This document shows, one piece after another, positions 20,560-30,818 of a stretch of 64,000 bases of DNA. Within the stretch, counting starts at the first letter, position 1. Each line of letters opens with the position of its first letter. Below the pieces are notes generated by a model. The model was not told the DNA's origin. It made no database searches and was given only the letters and a program-made list of their open reading frames with translations. The position numbers were made by a program, and so were the translations under genes. Source of the stretch: Bacteroidota bacterium (lineage in GTDB: Bacteria; Bacteroidota; Bacteroidia; Chitinophagales; Chitinophagaceae); NCBI GenBank assembly GCA_030706735.1, contig JAUZNZ010000010.1, positions 1-64,000 on the forward strand, read 5' to 3'.

Positions 20560-23500
20560 ATGAAAAGGCAACTCTTTACATATTTGTCCTCGATTTTTGT
20601 TTTCGTTATTTGGGCGAATGACGCCTTATCTCAAGGTTTGCCGATAAAGCCTGCCCGGACCATTTCCTTCACAACGGACGAGGGTAGTTACATGAGTGTC
20701 GATGTTTCTCCTGATGGGAAGACCCTTGTCTTTGGGATGCTGAGTGATCTGTTTACAGTGCCATCGGATGGTGGCAATGCCACTCAACTGACCAGAGGGT
20801 TGGGATTGCATGTATATCCTTCCTGGTCCCCCGACGGCAGAAAAATTGCCTATTTCAGTGACGATCTGGGCTCCTGGCACCTGCATGTATTATATGTCGG
20901 CCGGAAGCCAATGATAACATCAGAAGGATTAACCGAATTCCTCCACTATGGCTATCAAGCTGTCTGGTCGGCAGAAAGCAACTTTATCGTTCCGAGTAAT
21001 ACGGCGTCCGTGTTCGGCTCAAGCCAGACCCTCTATGGATTGACAGGTGGTCAGTTGACGGTGAACTTCAATACCGCGCATGTGCTCCGGTTTGATCGCG
21101 ACGGGAGGATGGTGTATATCCTGGATACAGCCGACAGGCAGACGACGAGAATTTACAAATTAGATCAGGCAACGGGTCTTCGATCTCCCATTTCACCTAA
21201 ATTGGATAAATTTATTCAGGGAGTTCTTTCCCCGGCCGCGCGGTATTGGTGCTATGTAGCCGATAGCACCGGTAAAACTTGTCTGATCCTGCAGGATCTG
21301 GTAAATGGGAAGAGAAAAGTATTGGTCGACAGGCTCCTCGTAAACGATCCCAGGTATGATGCATGGAGATTTGCAAGTCCTCGTTTTTGTTTTTCACCCG
21401 ATTCCAGAAATGTTTATATCGGATATGGCGGGAAGATTCACAGGCTGGGCGTTATGGACGGAACTGACAAGGTTGTTCCATTTAAGGCCGCCATACGAAC
21501 CGACCTGGGACCATACGATTACAATACATACCGCCTAGACAATGCGCCCTTTACCGCGAAATATGTCCGGTCTGCGAATGCCAGTCCAGATGGGAAACAT
21601 CTCGTTTTTACGGCCTTGAGCAAGATCTATGTAATGGATCTGCCGAGCGGGCAGTCGCATATCCTGGTTGATCAGCCAGTGAGTCAGTTCCAGCCCGTGT
21701 ATTCTCCCGACGGCAAGTGGATCGCTTATGTATCCTGGTGCGATACGGTGGGAGGGCAGTTATGGAGGGTGGCTTCGGGCGGCGGCAAACCTGAGCAGTT
21801 GACCGACACAGCGGCGCAGTATCAACGACCGGCCTGGTCTCCCGATGGCACGCATCTGGCTGTGATTAAAGCGGCGCCGGAGTTGCTGAGGCACTTATCG
21901 AGCTATATGCAAATTGGAAAGCTAGAGATGGTTTCAACTGAAGGCGGGCCGGTAAGAATGATCGCCGATTCAGTGCCGGTGTGGAATAATCCGGTCTTTT
22001 CACCAAACGGGAAAGAGGTCATCTATATGGTCGATCAGAGGAAGGGGGACCGGAAAGCAAAATTAAAACAACTATTGGTATGTCGGGATCTTTCCAATGA
22101 CTCTGCAAGGGTCATTGCTATTGGAAGGGAAAAGCTTTGGAATCCTGTACAGATTGTCTTGTCTCCGGATGGACGATTCATCGTCTATTCCAATGACGAA
22201 GATCTGTTCCTTGTACCTCTAAGCAGTCTTCAACAGCCTGCGGTATTGTGGGACGAGGAACAGCGCCTTCCCGTCATTCGATTTGCGGCAGGGCTAGACC
22301 CGTACTGGGAGCAAGGCGGCAAGGTCCTCGCATGGACTTATGAGAATCATTTTTATAGAATATCCCCTGATAAGGTGATCGCAAAGGCAGAGAGGTCAAC
22401 CGACCAGGGCGAGAACTTGTATCCCGGCCGGGACTTTATCAGGGCCAATGTGGCGCCCGACCAGGCTGTCGGGCTTACGGTTACAGCTCCGGCTTTTTTC
22501 GGGAAAGGTACGATCGTGCTGAAGAACGCCCGGTTACTCACCATGAAAGGCGACAACGTCATCGAACGAGGTACAATTGTAGTCCGTGATGCCCGTATTG
22601 TTTCAATTGGCGCAACCGGCGAAATAAAAGTGCCCGCGGAGGCGAAGGTGCTGGATTTGACCGGGAAAACGATCATGCCGGGTCTTATTGATCTGCATTT
22701 GCATCTTAAAAACCCCTCGAATATCCTTCCGGCTCAACAATGGGAAGCGTTGGCAAGCCTTGCTTATGGCGTAACGACAGCGCGCGATCCATCAGCTAAC
22801 ACGGAATCATTTGGTCTGGCTGAATTGATCCGGGCGGGCAAGGCGATTGGGCCTAGATTGTACACGGTCGGTTGGGCGGCTTATACGGATATCGGCTATA
22901 GGAGAATGGATGACATGGAAGATGTCAATGAGCTCGTCCAAAAACGAAAGGCGTATGGTGCGACGACTATCAAACAATATACCTTGTGGCTACGACGCAG
23001 GAAGCAGTGGTTGCTCATAGCGTCCCAAAAGGCTGGTCTCAATATGACGAATGAGGGTGAAGGCACCGAACTGACCGATATAGAAATGATCAAAGACGGC
23101 AGTACAGGCATCGAACACAATCCAAACTGGGGCGGCGATGTCTATAAAGATGTCATTACCTTATTTGCCCGTTCGCGGACCTTTCTCACACCCACCCTGC
23201 AAGTGGCTAAGCTCGATGTTGCACAAACGGCTCCGGAATATTTCAAGTTAAAGTACTGGCATCGCAGCGATATCAAGCTGAGAAATTTCATGCCGGATGA
23301 CCTTTTTCAAAAGAAAATACTTGGGTCCCCTGCTACCGATACCGTCGATCCCGTGTTTGCAATGGCGGCTAAAATCGATGCACGCATTCGCCATGCGGGC
23401 GGCAGAGTGACGCTGGGTAGCCATGGCGACGACCCTGGTATCGGGACTCATGGCGAATTGTGGGCATTGCAGATGGGAGGGCTGACGAATATGGAGACGT

Positions 23501-23736
23501 TGCAGGCTGCGACGATCATGGGCGCCGAAGCGTTGGGTATTCAACAGGACGTCGGTTCCATCGAGGCCGGAAAGATTGCCGATCTGATCATTCTAAATAA
23601 GAATCCCCTGGAGGATATTCATAACAGCCGCGAAATAGAATATGTCATGAAGGCGGGTGTTTTATACAACGGCGATACGTTGGATGAGATATGGCCGGTA
23701 TCGGCCAAATGCCCGAAGTGGAGAAGAAATGAATAA
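20560..23736 (+). CDS. Propeller-amidohydrolase fusion (TolB-like + amidohydrolase)
   Basis: 1058 residues with a signal peptide (ends near ALSQ). Residues about 30-620 are a TolB/WD40-type propeller with repeated FSPDG / YSPDGKWIAYVS motifs. Residues about 640-1040 are an amidohydrolase: MPGLIDLHLHL (metal HxH), TNEGEG, GIEHN and a C-terminal ADLIILNKNPLEDI. Such proteins resemble imidazolonepropionase- or prolidase-like hydrolases and probably cleave a dipeptide or cyclic amide in the periplasm. It sits between the second thioredoxin gene and a remnant of a third, so it was probably inserted or left by deletion. Confidence 0.88.
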   Translation: MKRQLFTYLSSIFVFVIWANDALSQGLPIKPARTISFTTDEGSYMSVDVSPDGKTLVFGMLSDLFTVPSDGGNATQLTRGLGLHVYPSWSPDGRKIAYFSDDLGSWHLHVLYVGRKPMITSEGLTEFLHYGYQAVWSAESNFIVPSNTASVFGSSQTLYGLTGGQLTVNFNTAHVLRFDRDGRMVYILDTADRQTTRIYKLDQATGLRSPISPKLDKFIQGVLSPAARYWCYVADSTGKTCLILQDLVNGKRKVLVDRLLVNDPRYDAWRFASPRFCFSPDSRNVYIGYGGKIHRLGVMDGTDKVVPFKAAIRTDLGPYDYNTYRLDNAPFTAKYVRSANASPDGKHLVFTALSKIYVMDLPSGQSHILVDQPVSQFQPVYSPDGKWIAYVSWCDTVGGQLWRVASGGGKPEQLTDTAAQYQRPAWSPDGTHLAVIKAAPELLRHLSSYMQIGKLEMVSTEGGPVRMIADSVPVWNNPVFSPNGKEVIYMVDQRKGDRKAKLKQLLVCRDLSNDSARVIAIGREKLWNPVQIVLSPDGRFIVYSNDEDLFLVPLSSLQQPAVLWDEEQRLPVIRFAAGLDPYWEQGGKVLAWTYENHFYRISPDKVIAKAERSTDQGENLYPGRDFIRANVAPDQAVGLTVTAPAFFGKGTIVLKNARLLTMKGDNVIERGTIVVRDARIVSIGATGEIKVPAEAKVLDLTGKTIMPGLIDLHLHLKNPSNILPAQQWEALASLAYGVTTARDPSANTESFGLAELIRAGKAIGPRLYTVGWAAYTDIGYRRMDDMEDVNELVQKRKAYGATTIKQYTLWLRRRKQWLLIASQKAGLNMTNEGEGTELTDIEMIKDGSTGIEHNPNWGGDVYKDVITLFARSRTFLTPTLQVAKLDVAQTAPEYFKLKYWHRSDIKLRNFMPDDLFQKKILGSPATDTVDPVFAMAAKIDARIRHAGGRVTLGSHGDDPGIGTHGELWALQMGGLTNMETLQAATIMGAEALGIQQDVGSIEAGKIADLIILNKNPLEDIHNSREIEYVMKAGVLYNGDTLDEIWPVSAKCPKWRRNE

Positions 23737-23778
23737 TTCGAAAACCTGATTCGCTGGGATAGCGACAAAGCCTTTTGA
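23737..23778 (+). pseudogene. C-terminal remnant of a third thioredoxin-fold gene
   Basis: Directly after the amidohydrolase TAA, and in the same frame, the codons read FENLIRWDSDKAF and then stop. The intact thioredoxin-fold gene upstream ends FENLIRWDADSPR. The first 21 shared bases are identical. This is best read as the leftover 3' end of a deleted or replaced paralogue. It has no start codon of its own and is not expected to be expressed, unless the TAA is read through. Confidence 0.7.
23740..23760 (+). repeat. 21-bp direct repeat, copy 2
   Basis: Exact second copy of the 21-bp stretch at 20488-20508, here lying in the remnant after the amidohydrolase. Spacing between copies is about 3.25 kb. 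Confidence 0.9.
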
Positions 23779-23779
23779 T

Positions 23780-26323
23780 ATGAAGTTTAAGACATCTGTA
23801 ATCGCTTTTAGACAAATGCGCCGTGTAAAGACCTTTTCAATTTCTGTGCTGACATTGCTTTGCTCTTTTCGGGGAATCTGCCAGGCTCCCGTGGCAAAGG
23901 CGAATTACAAGCTTGCCGCACTCTGGAAAACGATTCCGTATAGCCTTGAAGCTGGAGGATCGGTCTTTGTCACCTGGTTTAAAAACACCAATCGCTGTTG
24001 GTATGAATGGCCGACGGAAAAGGGGAATAAGTGGTATGTCGTCGACGCGGTAAAAAAAACAAAATCCGAATTGTTCGATACTGAGAAAATGGCTGCTGAT
24101 ATCAGCCGTATTGTAAAGGACCCTATAGATGCCCAGCACCTTAATTTAATGATCAAAAATGGTAAGACAGAAAATACGATCTCCTTTGAATATAAGAGCA
24201 CGGCTTTGGAAGATGCCAAACCCGATCCTAAGGACAGTAGTGCCAAGTCCAAACCTGCGGCCAAACAGAATAAGACATTTTATTTCGAATATAATTATGT
24301 AACCCGCCAGTTAAAGGAAATTAAGCAGCCGGATAAACCTAAAGCGGCTCCTTCCTGGGCATGTATTTCCCCTGACAGTTCTGTAGTTGTTTTTGCCCGC
24401 TCTTATAACCTCTTTTATATGAGCAAAGCGGATTTTTACAAGGCACTGAAGGATGAAAAGGATAGTACAATAAGAGAGAATCTGCTTACCCGCGACGGCG
24501 AACGCTATTTCAGTTATTCCAAGGAACCCCGTGTCAGAACCAATATTGAAAAGGAAAGCAATGACAGGCAGGAGGTCAGTGACGATTTTGTATGGTCGCC
24601 GGATTCCAGGCATTTTGCACTGACCCGTTCCGACAAGCGAAAAGTAAATGATCTATGGGTCGTGAATAATTTGGCAAATCCGCGTCCGGTACTGGACACG
24701 TACAAATATGCCATGGCGGGTGAAAAGAACGTAGAGCAGCAGTCTCTCGTATTAGGTGATATTGCGACCGGCGCCGTGAAAACGTTAAACACGGGCCGTT
24801 TCAAAGATCAGCGTTTGGAATTGTGGCAGGGTGTCAGGGTCCGTGAGCCAGACAAACTTTTCCAGAAGATTTGGCTTGGTACTTCCGGGCAGTTTTATAT
24901 TGCGCGCAGCAGCAGGGATCGTAAAAGCGTGGATGTCTGTCTCGTTAGTGTTGAAACGGGTAATTTGCAAACGCTGGTAGAGGAAAGATCGAATACGTAT
25001 ATAGAACAGGACAAGCCTGTCATGCTGGTCAATGAGGGTAAAGAATTTATTCTTTGGTCGGAGCGTGATGGTTGGGCGCATTTATATCTTTACGACGGAT
25101 CGGGGAAATTGGAGAACCAGATCACATCCGGATCGTATCACTGCGAACTGATGCGGGTGGATGAAAAAAGACGTATGATTTATTTCTATGCGTACGGTAA
25201 AGAGCCTAATGAAGATCCTTATAATAAACATTTATATCGGGTTAATTTCGATGGCTCTGATCTGCGTCTGCTGACGCCCGGAAGCGGGGATCATAGTCCC
25301 AGCATACAGTATGGGTATGTCCGTGATACTGCTACCGAAAATGGTAACAATAAATATTTTGTGGATAACTGCTCTTCTGTTACAAGCCCGCAGGAGTATG
25401 TATTGAGGGATATAGATGGAAACCTGGTTATGCCTTTGGAGAAAAGGGATATTTCGAGACTATTGGCGGCGGGGTACAAGATCCCTGAAGCATTTAAAGT
25501 GAAAGCGGCGGATAATTTAACCGATCTGTACGGCATCATGTATAAACCGTTCGATTTCGATTCTACCAAAAAATATCCGATCATTGAATTTGTATATCCC
25601 GGCCCACAGACAGAGAACATCGGCGAATCATTTAAAGGTGACGGTAGTTCCTTTTGTATCGGGCTCGCTCAATTTGGATTTATTGTTATTCAGGTTGGTA
25701 ATCGTGGCGGTAATCCCTACAGTTCGAAATATATTCATAATTATGGTTATGGAAACATGCGTGATTATGGTCTTGCAGATAAAAAGGCAGCCATCGAACA
25801 GCTGGCCATGCGTCATTCCTATATCGACATCGAAAGAGTGGGAATAACCGGCTGTTCGGGTGGTGGATTCATGTCGGCAACGGCTATGCTGGTCTATCCG
25901 GACTTTTTTAAAGTTGGCGTTTGTGTAGCGGGCAATTACGATAATAGCATTTACAACAATTATTTTCCTGAAAAATATGATGGGATCCAGGAGGAAATAT
26001 CTGCAACCGGCGACACGACCTTTCATTTTTCCATTGACAAAACAGCCGAACTAGCCAAAAACCTGAAGGGCCGGATGCTGCTCGCCTGCGGGGACGTCGA
26101 TCGAAATGTTCATCCTGCCAATACTTTCCGCCTGGCGGATGCTTTGATCAAAGCCAATAAGCGTTTCGACATGTTTATCAAGCCAGGCGATGATCATGGA
26201 TACTTAGGGGATTATTTTTATTGGATCATGGCGGATTATTTCTGTAAATATTTGCTGGGCGATTTTTCGCAACCTATTGACATGGACGAGATGAGCCTGG
26301 GTCGTCCTCAGACTAAAAAATAG
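23780..26323 (+). CDS. DPP-IV-like S9 peptidase
   Basis: 847 residues. Signal peptide follows a second Met (MRRVKTFSISVLTLL, ending GICQ). The N-terminal propeller (WSPDSRHFALTRSDKRKV) precedes an S9B hydrolase domain: Ser693 in GCSGGG, Asp in CGDVDRNVHP, His in DDHGY. It should remove N-terminal dipeptides. Base composition is visibly more AT-rich than the S9 paralogues on either side, as is the next gene, suggesting that the two share a separate origin. The S10 gene follows after 3 bp. Confidence 0.9.
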   Translation: MKFKTSVIAFRQMRRVKTFSISVLTLLCSFRGICQAPVAKANYKLAALWKTIPYSLEAGGSVFVTWFKNTNRCWYEWPTEKGNKWYVVDAVKKTKSELFDTEKMAADISRIVKDPIDAQHLNLMIKNGKTENTISFEYKSTALEDAKPDPKDSSAKSKPAAKQNKTFYFEYNYVTRQLKEIKQPDKPKAAPSWACISPDSSVVVFARSYNLFYMSKADFYKALKDEKDSTIRENLLTRDGERYFSYSKEPRVRTNIEKESNDRQEVSDDFVWSPDSRHFALTRSDKRKVNDLWVVNNLANPRPVLDTYKYAMAGEKNVEQQSLVLGDIATGAVKTLNTGRFKDQRLELWQGVRVREPDKLFQKIWLGTSGQFYIARSSRDRKSVDVCLVSVETGNLQTLVEERSNTYIEQDKPVMLVNEGKEFILWSERDGWAHLYLYDGSGKLENQITSGSYHCELMRVDEKRRMIYFYAYGKEPNEDPYNKHLYRVNFDGSDLRLLTPGSGDHSPSIQYGYVRDTATENGNNKYFVDNCSSVTSPQEYVLRDIDGNLVMPLEKRDISRLLAAGYKIPEAFKVKAADNLTDLYGIMYKPFDFDSTKKYPIIEFVYPGPQTENIGESFKGDGSSFCIGLAQFGFIVIQVGNRGGNPYSSKYIHNYGYGNMRDYGLADKKAAIEQLAMRHSYIDIERVGITGCSGGGFMSATAMLVYPDFFKVGVCVAGNYDNSIYNNYFPEKYDGIQEEISATGDTTFHFSIDKTAELAKNLKGRMLLACGDVDRNVHPANTFRLADALIKANKRFDMFIKPGDDHGYLGDYFYWIMADYFCKYLLGDFSQPIDMDEMSLGRPQTKK

Positions 26324-26326
26324 ATA

Positions 26327-27868
26327 ATGAGGAAAATCATATTGTTGTTTGTTTTTCAGGGCATTCTTCTTATAGCGAAGGCGCAGGGTATAAATGACGC
26401 AAAAAGTAAAGATTCTGCTTCGGCAATAGTCAAAGAAGGGAAAAGTGGTTCGCTGGATATTGTATTTAAACCTGAAGAAAAAGTGATCACTACGCATAGC
26501 GTAACCATAAGAGGAAAGCAAATTCCTTACACCGCCACAGCCGGCACGCTGCCGGTATGGAACAATGAGGGAAAATGTATTGCCGGCTTATTCTATGCTT
26601 ATTATGAGCGATCCGATGTGGCTAATCGCTCTGCCCGTCCTCTGGTTTTCTTTTTTAATGGAGGACCTGGGTCTTCCTCGGCATGGATGCATATTGGATA
26701 TGCCGGTCCGAAAATATTGAATATCGATGCGGATGGATATCCGGTTTATCCTGCAGGAGTAAAAGAGAACCCTTATTCTGTTCTTGATGTAGCGGATATC
26801 GTTTTTGTCGATCCTGTTAATACGGGTTATTCGCGTTCTGTGATTAATGATGCCGGGGGGAATGAATTTTTTAATGTGCAAAGCGATATCAGATATTTGT
26901 CGTCATGGATAGGGCATTTCCTTACACGAAACAGCAGGTGGGCTTCGCCGGTTTTTTTGGTGGGAGAGAGTTATGGTACTACGCGTGTATCCGGTATTGC
27001 AGCTGAATTGCAGAAAAGCGAATGGATATATGTGAGCGGCGTTGTATTAGTGTCTCCGACAGAGTTGGGGATCGAACGGAAAGGTCCCGTGCAGGAAGCA
27101 TTAAAAATGCCTTACTTCACGGCAGCCGCCTGGTATCATAGCAAACTGTCTCCGGCACTGCAACATAAAGATCTGGAGGAGGTGCTTGCCGAGTCGGAGA
27201 AGTTTACTACGGATGAATTGCTTCCGGCTATTGTGCGGGGAGCCTCTCTTACAGGCGAAAATCGTAAGAGGATCGCTGAAAAAATGTCGCGTTATTCGGG
27301 TATGGCATCGACAGTGATCCTTCAAAATAATCTTGATATATCGTCGGAGTTTTTCTGGAAAGAATTACTGCGCGATAGGGGATATACGATTGGCCGGCTG
27401 GATTCCAGGTATCTGGGTATTGATAAAAAGGATGCGGGTGAGAGCGTAGACTATAATGCCGAACTGTCCACCTGGTATCATGCGTTTACGCCTCCCATTA
27501 ATATGTATCTGCGCGATGAGTTGCAGTATAAAACAGATCTGCAATATGTTGTACTGAAAGGAATAAGCTTCCAGGGGTCAAGTGCGGGTATTGCAGATAA
27601 CCTCCGGCTTGCGATGGCGCAGGATCCTTCTTTAAAAGTTATGATACAATCGGGTTACTATGACGGAGCGTGTGATTATTTCAACGCGAAATACTCGATG
27701 TGGCAGATCGATCCCGGAGGGAAGTTTAAGGACAGGTTTAGTTTTAAGGGATACAGAAGCGGGCACATGGTGTATTTGCGTAAAGAGGATCTAATTGCTG
27801 CAAGCGAAGATCTGCGTTCCTTCATTCTGTCGTCGGTGCCAAAGGCAGGAGTGTCGATCAAGTATTGA
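26327..27868 (+). CDS. S10-family serine carboxypeptidase-like protein
   Basis: 513 residues with a signal peptide (ends IAKAQ). Motifs of S10 peptidases are present: NGGPGSSS (oxyanion hole, about residue 115), Ser215 in VGESYGTTR, an Asp in SGYYDGACD and a His in YRSGHMVYL. It removes C-terminal residues and complements the aminodipeptidase encoded 3 bp upstream. Like that gene it is more AT-rich than the rest of the locus. The stop lies 7 bp before the third S9 paralogue. Confidence 0.9.
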   Translation: MRKIILLFVFQGILLIAKAQGINDAKSKDSASAIVKEGKSGSLDIVFKPEEKVITTHSVTIRGKQIPYTATAGTLPVWNNEGKCIAGLFYAYYERSDVANRSARPLVFFFNGGPGSSSAWMHIGYAGPKILNIDADGYPVYPAGVKENPYSVLDVADIVFVDPVNTGYSRSVINDAGGNEFFNVQSDIRYLSSWIGHFLTRNSRWASPVFLVGESYGTTRVSGIAAELQKSEWIYVSGVVLVSPTELGIERKGPVQEALKMPYFTAAAWYHSKLSPALQHKDLEEVLAESEKFTTDELLPAIVRGASLTGENRKRIAEKMSRYSGMASTVILQNNLDISSEFFWKELLRDRGYTIGRLDSRYLGIDKKDAGESVDYNAELSTWYHAFTPPINMYLRDELQYKTDLQYVVLKGISFQGSSAGIADNLRLAMAQDPSLKVMIQSGYYDGACDYFNAKYSMWQIDPGGKFKDRFSFKGYRSGHMVYLRKEDLIAASEDLRSFILSSVPKAGVSIKY

Positions 27869-27875
27869 AAGAATT

Positions 27876-30623
27876 ATGAGAAGAAAATGGTTGATTTTAC
27901 TGGGGTGCGTTTCCGGGGCGCTGCAAGCCTTCGCTCAAAAGTCAGTCTTGGACACGAGTGTCTTGTACCAATGGCCCTCAGTGGAGGAGAAGGGGATTTT
28001 AAGCCCGGATGGTAAATATGCAGGGTATGTGGTTTATGACAATTTCACCCGGCAGAGGCGTCCAACTTACTTTATAAAAGCCACTTCTTCCTCCTGGGAG
28101 AAGCAGTTGCCTGACGTGGAAAAGGTGGACTTTACGGCTGATAGCCGCAAAGCTGTTTACCTCGACAGCGCGATGTTGCATATCTTAAGCCTGGGGACGG
28201 CCGAAGTAGAGCGCATCCCGCATATCAGCACCTATCAGCTTATTAAAATGAATGGCGAAGGATACTTGCTGTATTATTCAGAAACGGAAAGGCGGCTATC
28301 TGTCAGGGGGAAGAGTATGCTGGAAAGCTATAGTGATGTTGACCGTTGGTTACTGTCGACAGACGGCCGGGTCTTGTTGAAGATAACAAAGCAACGGGAA
28401 GACAGGCAACTTGTTACCCGTATTGAACTGGAGACCAAAGATGAAAAGATTATTTGGGATGGTCGCCCTGTCAAGGATTGTATGATGGATGATGGCGGCC
28501 GGCAGGCGGTTTTCACCGTGACGGATCAGAGTGGGCAAGACTATATCTGCTACTATAAGGCAGGGGAAGAGAAAGCCAGACCGATTGTCGATGCGGGGAA
28601 CAGCCTTATCGATAAGACGATCTCGGTCGGCAAGCTGCTGAAATTCTCAAAAGACGGGGACCGGCTGTTTTTCAACCTGAAGGAACCCAGGAGCCTCAGG
28701 CGCGAGTCAAAGCTCGTATCGGTAGATGTCTGGAGCTACCGGGATCCAAAACTCCAATCGCAGCAACTCCAAGAGGATGCTCCGCAAAAAGAACGGAACT
28801 ACCTGGCCGTTGTTGATCTGAACGGCAAGTTCACTGTTTTACGATTACAGCTCGAAGCTGAGGGTCCTGGCAAATTCAGCCCTGACGGGAACTATGTGGT
28901 GTTCGATGAGGCAAGGGGAGAGCGGAGTGAACAAGGTTGGTCCGCCGCCGCACAGTATAAGTATGACCTGGTGGATAGCCGTAGCGGTAAAAGAAAAGAG
29001 ATTGGTCGGTTCCATCTAATTGATTTTTCCCCTGCCGGACGATTTTTGGATCTTATACACCCGGAAACGCATGAAACCTATACCTACGAGATAGCGACCG
29101 GAGTAATTCGTCCGCTGACCTCGACGGCCCCTTTAACGCATAAGGCCCCAAATGGTGAAGGCAGGAACCTGACGACCTTTCATGGTTTAATGTCGGTCAC
29201 CGGATGGCTGCCCGGCGATCATACAGTCCTGGTTCAGGATTATTACGATCTGTGGGAACTTGATCCGCTGGGCAAGCGCGCACCCCTCTGTCTTACTCAT
29301 CGCCAGGGCGTAAAGACAAAAACCACTTTTGCGATTGCGATGGACGAGCGTCGTGGAGTGATAATGGACGATACATTGCTTCTAAGCGCCTTTGACCATA
29401 ACACCAAGGATAACGGCTTTTATCGTATCGTGCTGCACAAGGAGCAGGTTCCTGGCAAATTGACCATGGGGCCCTATTTTTACAGCATGCGTTTTTCCAG
29501 CCTGCCATGGCAACAGCCGGTCAAGGCAGAAAATGCGGAGATATACCTGCTGCGCCGTCAAAGTATTAGCGAATCTCCGAATTATTTTGTGACAGGGGAC
29601 TTCAGGACATTTAACCCAGTGAGCGCTCTATACCCGGAGAAAAAGTACAACTGGACGCGCTCCCGGCTCATTGCCTTCAAAACAACCGATGGGCGGGATG
29701 AACAAGGCGTGTTATATATGCCGGAAGATTTCGATCCCGGCAAAAAGTACCCGTTGATATTTCATTATTATGAGGTATTGTCTGATTTTTTGAACTTCTA
29801 TCAGAATACGGTAAATCGCGGAGCCGGAGGAGGCATGTCTGATCTGAACATTGCCTGGTTCACCAGTCACGGGTACCTGGTATTTACTCCGGATTTTCAT
29901 TATAAGATGGGCAAGGCGGGCGAATACGTAGTGCAAACGGCGAAAGGCGCAGTACAACTATTAAAGACTTTACCTTATGTGGACGGTAAACATCTGGGCC
30001 TGCAGGGTCATAGTTTTGGAGGCTGGGAAACCAATTACCTGGTGACGCATACCAACGAATTTGCCGCTGCTGTGTCTTCCGCAGGTCCGACCGATTGGGT
30101 CTCTTCTTATGGCGATACCATGCCGGACGGGAGTTCCAGGCAGAATTTTATTGAGAACACACAAGGGATGTGGCCGAGCCTGTGGGAGCATCCCGACTAT
30201 TTCATCCCAAATTCTCCCCTTTTTTATGCAGATAAAGTGACGACCCCTCTTATGATGGTCGCAAATAAAAGGGATCATAATGTGCAATTTACGCAAGGTC
30301 TTGAATTTTTTACCGCCTTGCGCAGATTGGGCAAGAAAGCCTGGATGTTGCAATATGATCGCGAAGGCCACGGGGAAGGTGATCAACCAGAGTGCCTGGA
30401 CTACCTGCTGCGGTCGACACAATTTTTCGATCATTACCTGAAAGGCGCCCCGGCGGCAAAATGGATGGTGGAAGGAATACCCGCCGCCATGAAGCAGATC
30501 GATGACGGACTGGAGCTGGAGCCGGCAGACGTGGAACCGGGCCCGGGATTATTGACGCCGGAGGCCCAAAAGGCGGTGGAGGCGTTAAAAAGCAAAAAGC
30601 CGATCACGGTATCATTAAACTGA
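27876..30623 (+). CDS. S9 prolyl-oligopeptidase-family peptidase, paralogue 3
   Basis: 915 residues using the ATG at 27876, which gives a clean signal peptide (MRRKWLILLGCVSG...FAQ); a longer frame running into the S10 gene is rejected. Same layout as the other two paralogues. Triad: Ser713 in GHSFGG, Asp800 in ANKRDHN, His832 in REGHGE. It ends with the shared GPGLLTPEAQKAVEAL segment. It closes the peptidase array; no thioredoxin gene follows it. Confidence 0.9.
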   Translation: MRRKWLILLGCVSGALQAFAQKSVLDTSVLYQWPSVEEKGILSPDGKYAGYVVYDNFTRQRRPTYFIKATSSSWEKQLPDVEKVDFTADSRKAVYLDSAMLHILSLGTAEVERIPHISTYQLIKMNGEGYLLYYSETERRLSVRGKSMLESYSDVDRWLLSTDGRVLLKITKQREDRQLVTRIELETKDEKIIWDGRPVKDCMMDDGGRQAVFTVTDQSGQDYICYYKAGEEKARPIVDAGNSLIDKTISVGKLLKFSKDGDRLFFNLKEPRSLRRESKLVSVDVWSYRDPKLQSQQLQEDAPQKERNYLAVVDLNGKFTVLRLQLEAEGPGKFSPDGNYVVFDEARGERSEQGWSAAAQYKYDLVDSRSGKRKEIGRFHLIDFSPAGRFLDLIHPETHETYTYEIATGVIRPLTSTAPLTHKAPNGEGRNLTTFHGLMSVTGWLPGDHTVLVQDYYDLWELDPLGKRAPLCLTHRQGVKTKTTFAIAMDERRGVIMDDTLLLSAFDHNTKDNGFYRIVLHKEQVPGKLTMGPYFYSMRFSSLPWQQPVKAENAEIYLLRRQSISESPNYFVTGDFRTFNPVSALYPEKKYNWTRSRLIAFKTTDGRDEQGVLYMPEDFDPGKKYPLIFHYYEVLSDFLNFYQNTVNRGAGGGMSDLNIAWFTSHGYLVFTPDFHYKMGKAGEYVVQTAKGAVQLLKTLPYVDGKHLGLQGHSFGGWETNYLVTHTNEFAAAVSSAGPTDWVSSYGDTMPDGSSRQNFIENTQGMWPSLWEHPDYFIPNSPLFYADKVTTPLMMVANKRDHNVQFTQGLEFFTALRRLGKKAWMLQYDREGHGEGDQPECLDYLLRSTQFFDHYLKGAPAAKWMVEGIPAAMKQIDDGLELEPADVEPGPGLLTPEAQKAVEALKSKKPITVSLN

Positions 30624-30641
30624 AACCTAAGTAGAGTCGTC

Positions 30642-30803
30642 GTGAAACAAATATTTTTTGATCTATTAGTTGTTTTTGCCTTCTCGTTTGTCTTTACAGG
30701 TCAAATAAGTCGAATGAAACCTCCATTCGTATCGGGATTGTTTTGCCGGTCGCGGCGCCTCTTGCCACTATTGAGCCCCAGGACGAGACGGAATTGTAAA
30801 TAA
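30642..30803 (+). CDS. Possible small membrane or leader peptide ORF
   Basis: A GTG-started frame of 53 codons lies between the third S9 gene and the next hypothetical gene. Its first 20 residues are strongly hydrophobic (FFDLLVVFAFSFVFTG), like a signal peptide, but the rest is basic and lacks family features. It could be a truncated secreted protein or chance. Low confidence. Confidence 0.2.
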   Translation: MKQIFFDLLVVFAFSFVFTGQISRMKPPFVSGLFCRSRRLLPLLSPRTRRNCK

Positions 30804-30818
30804 AGAAAATAACAGGTA

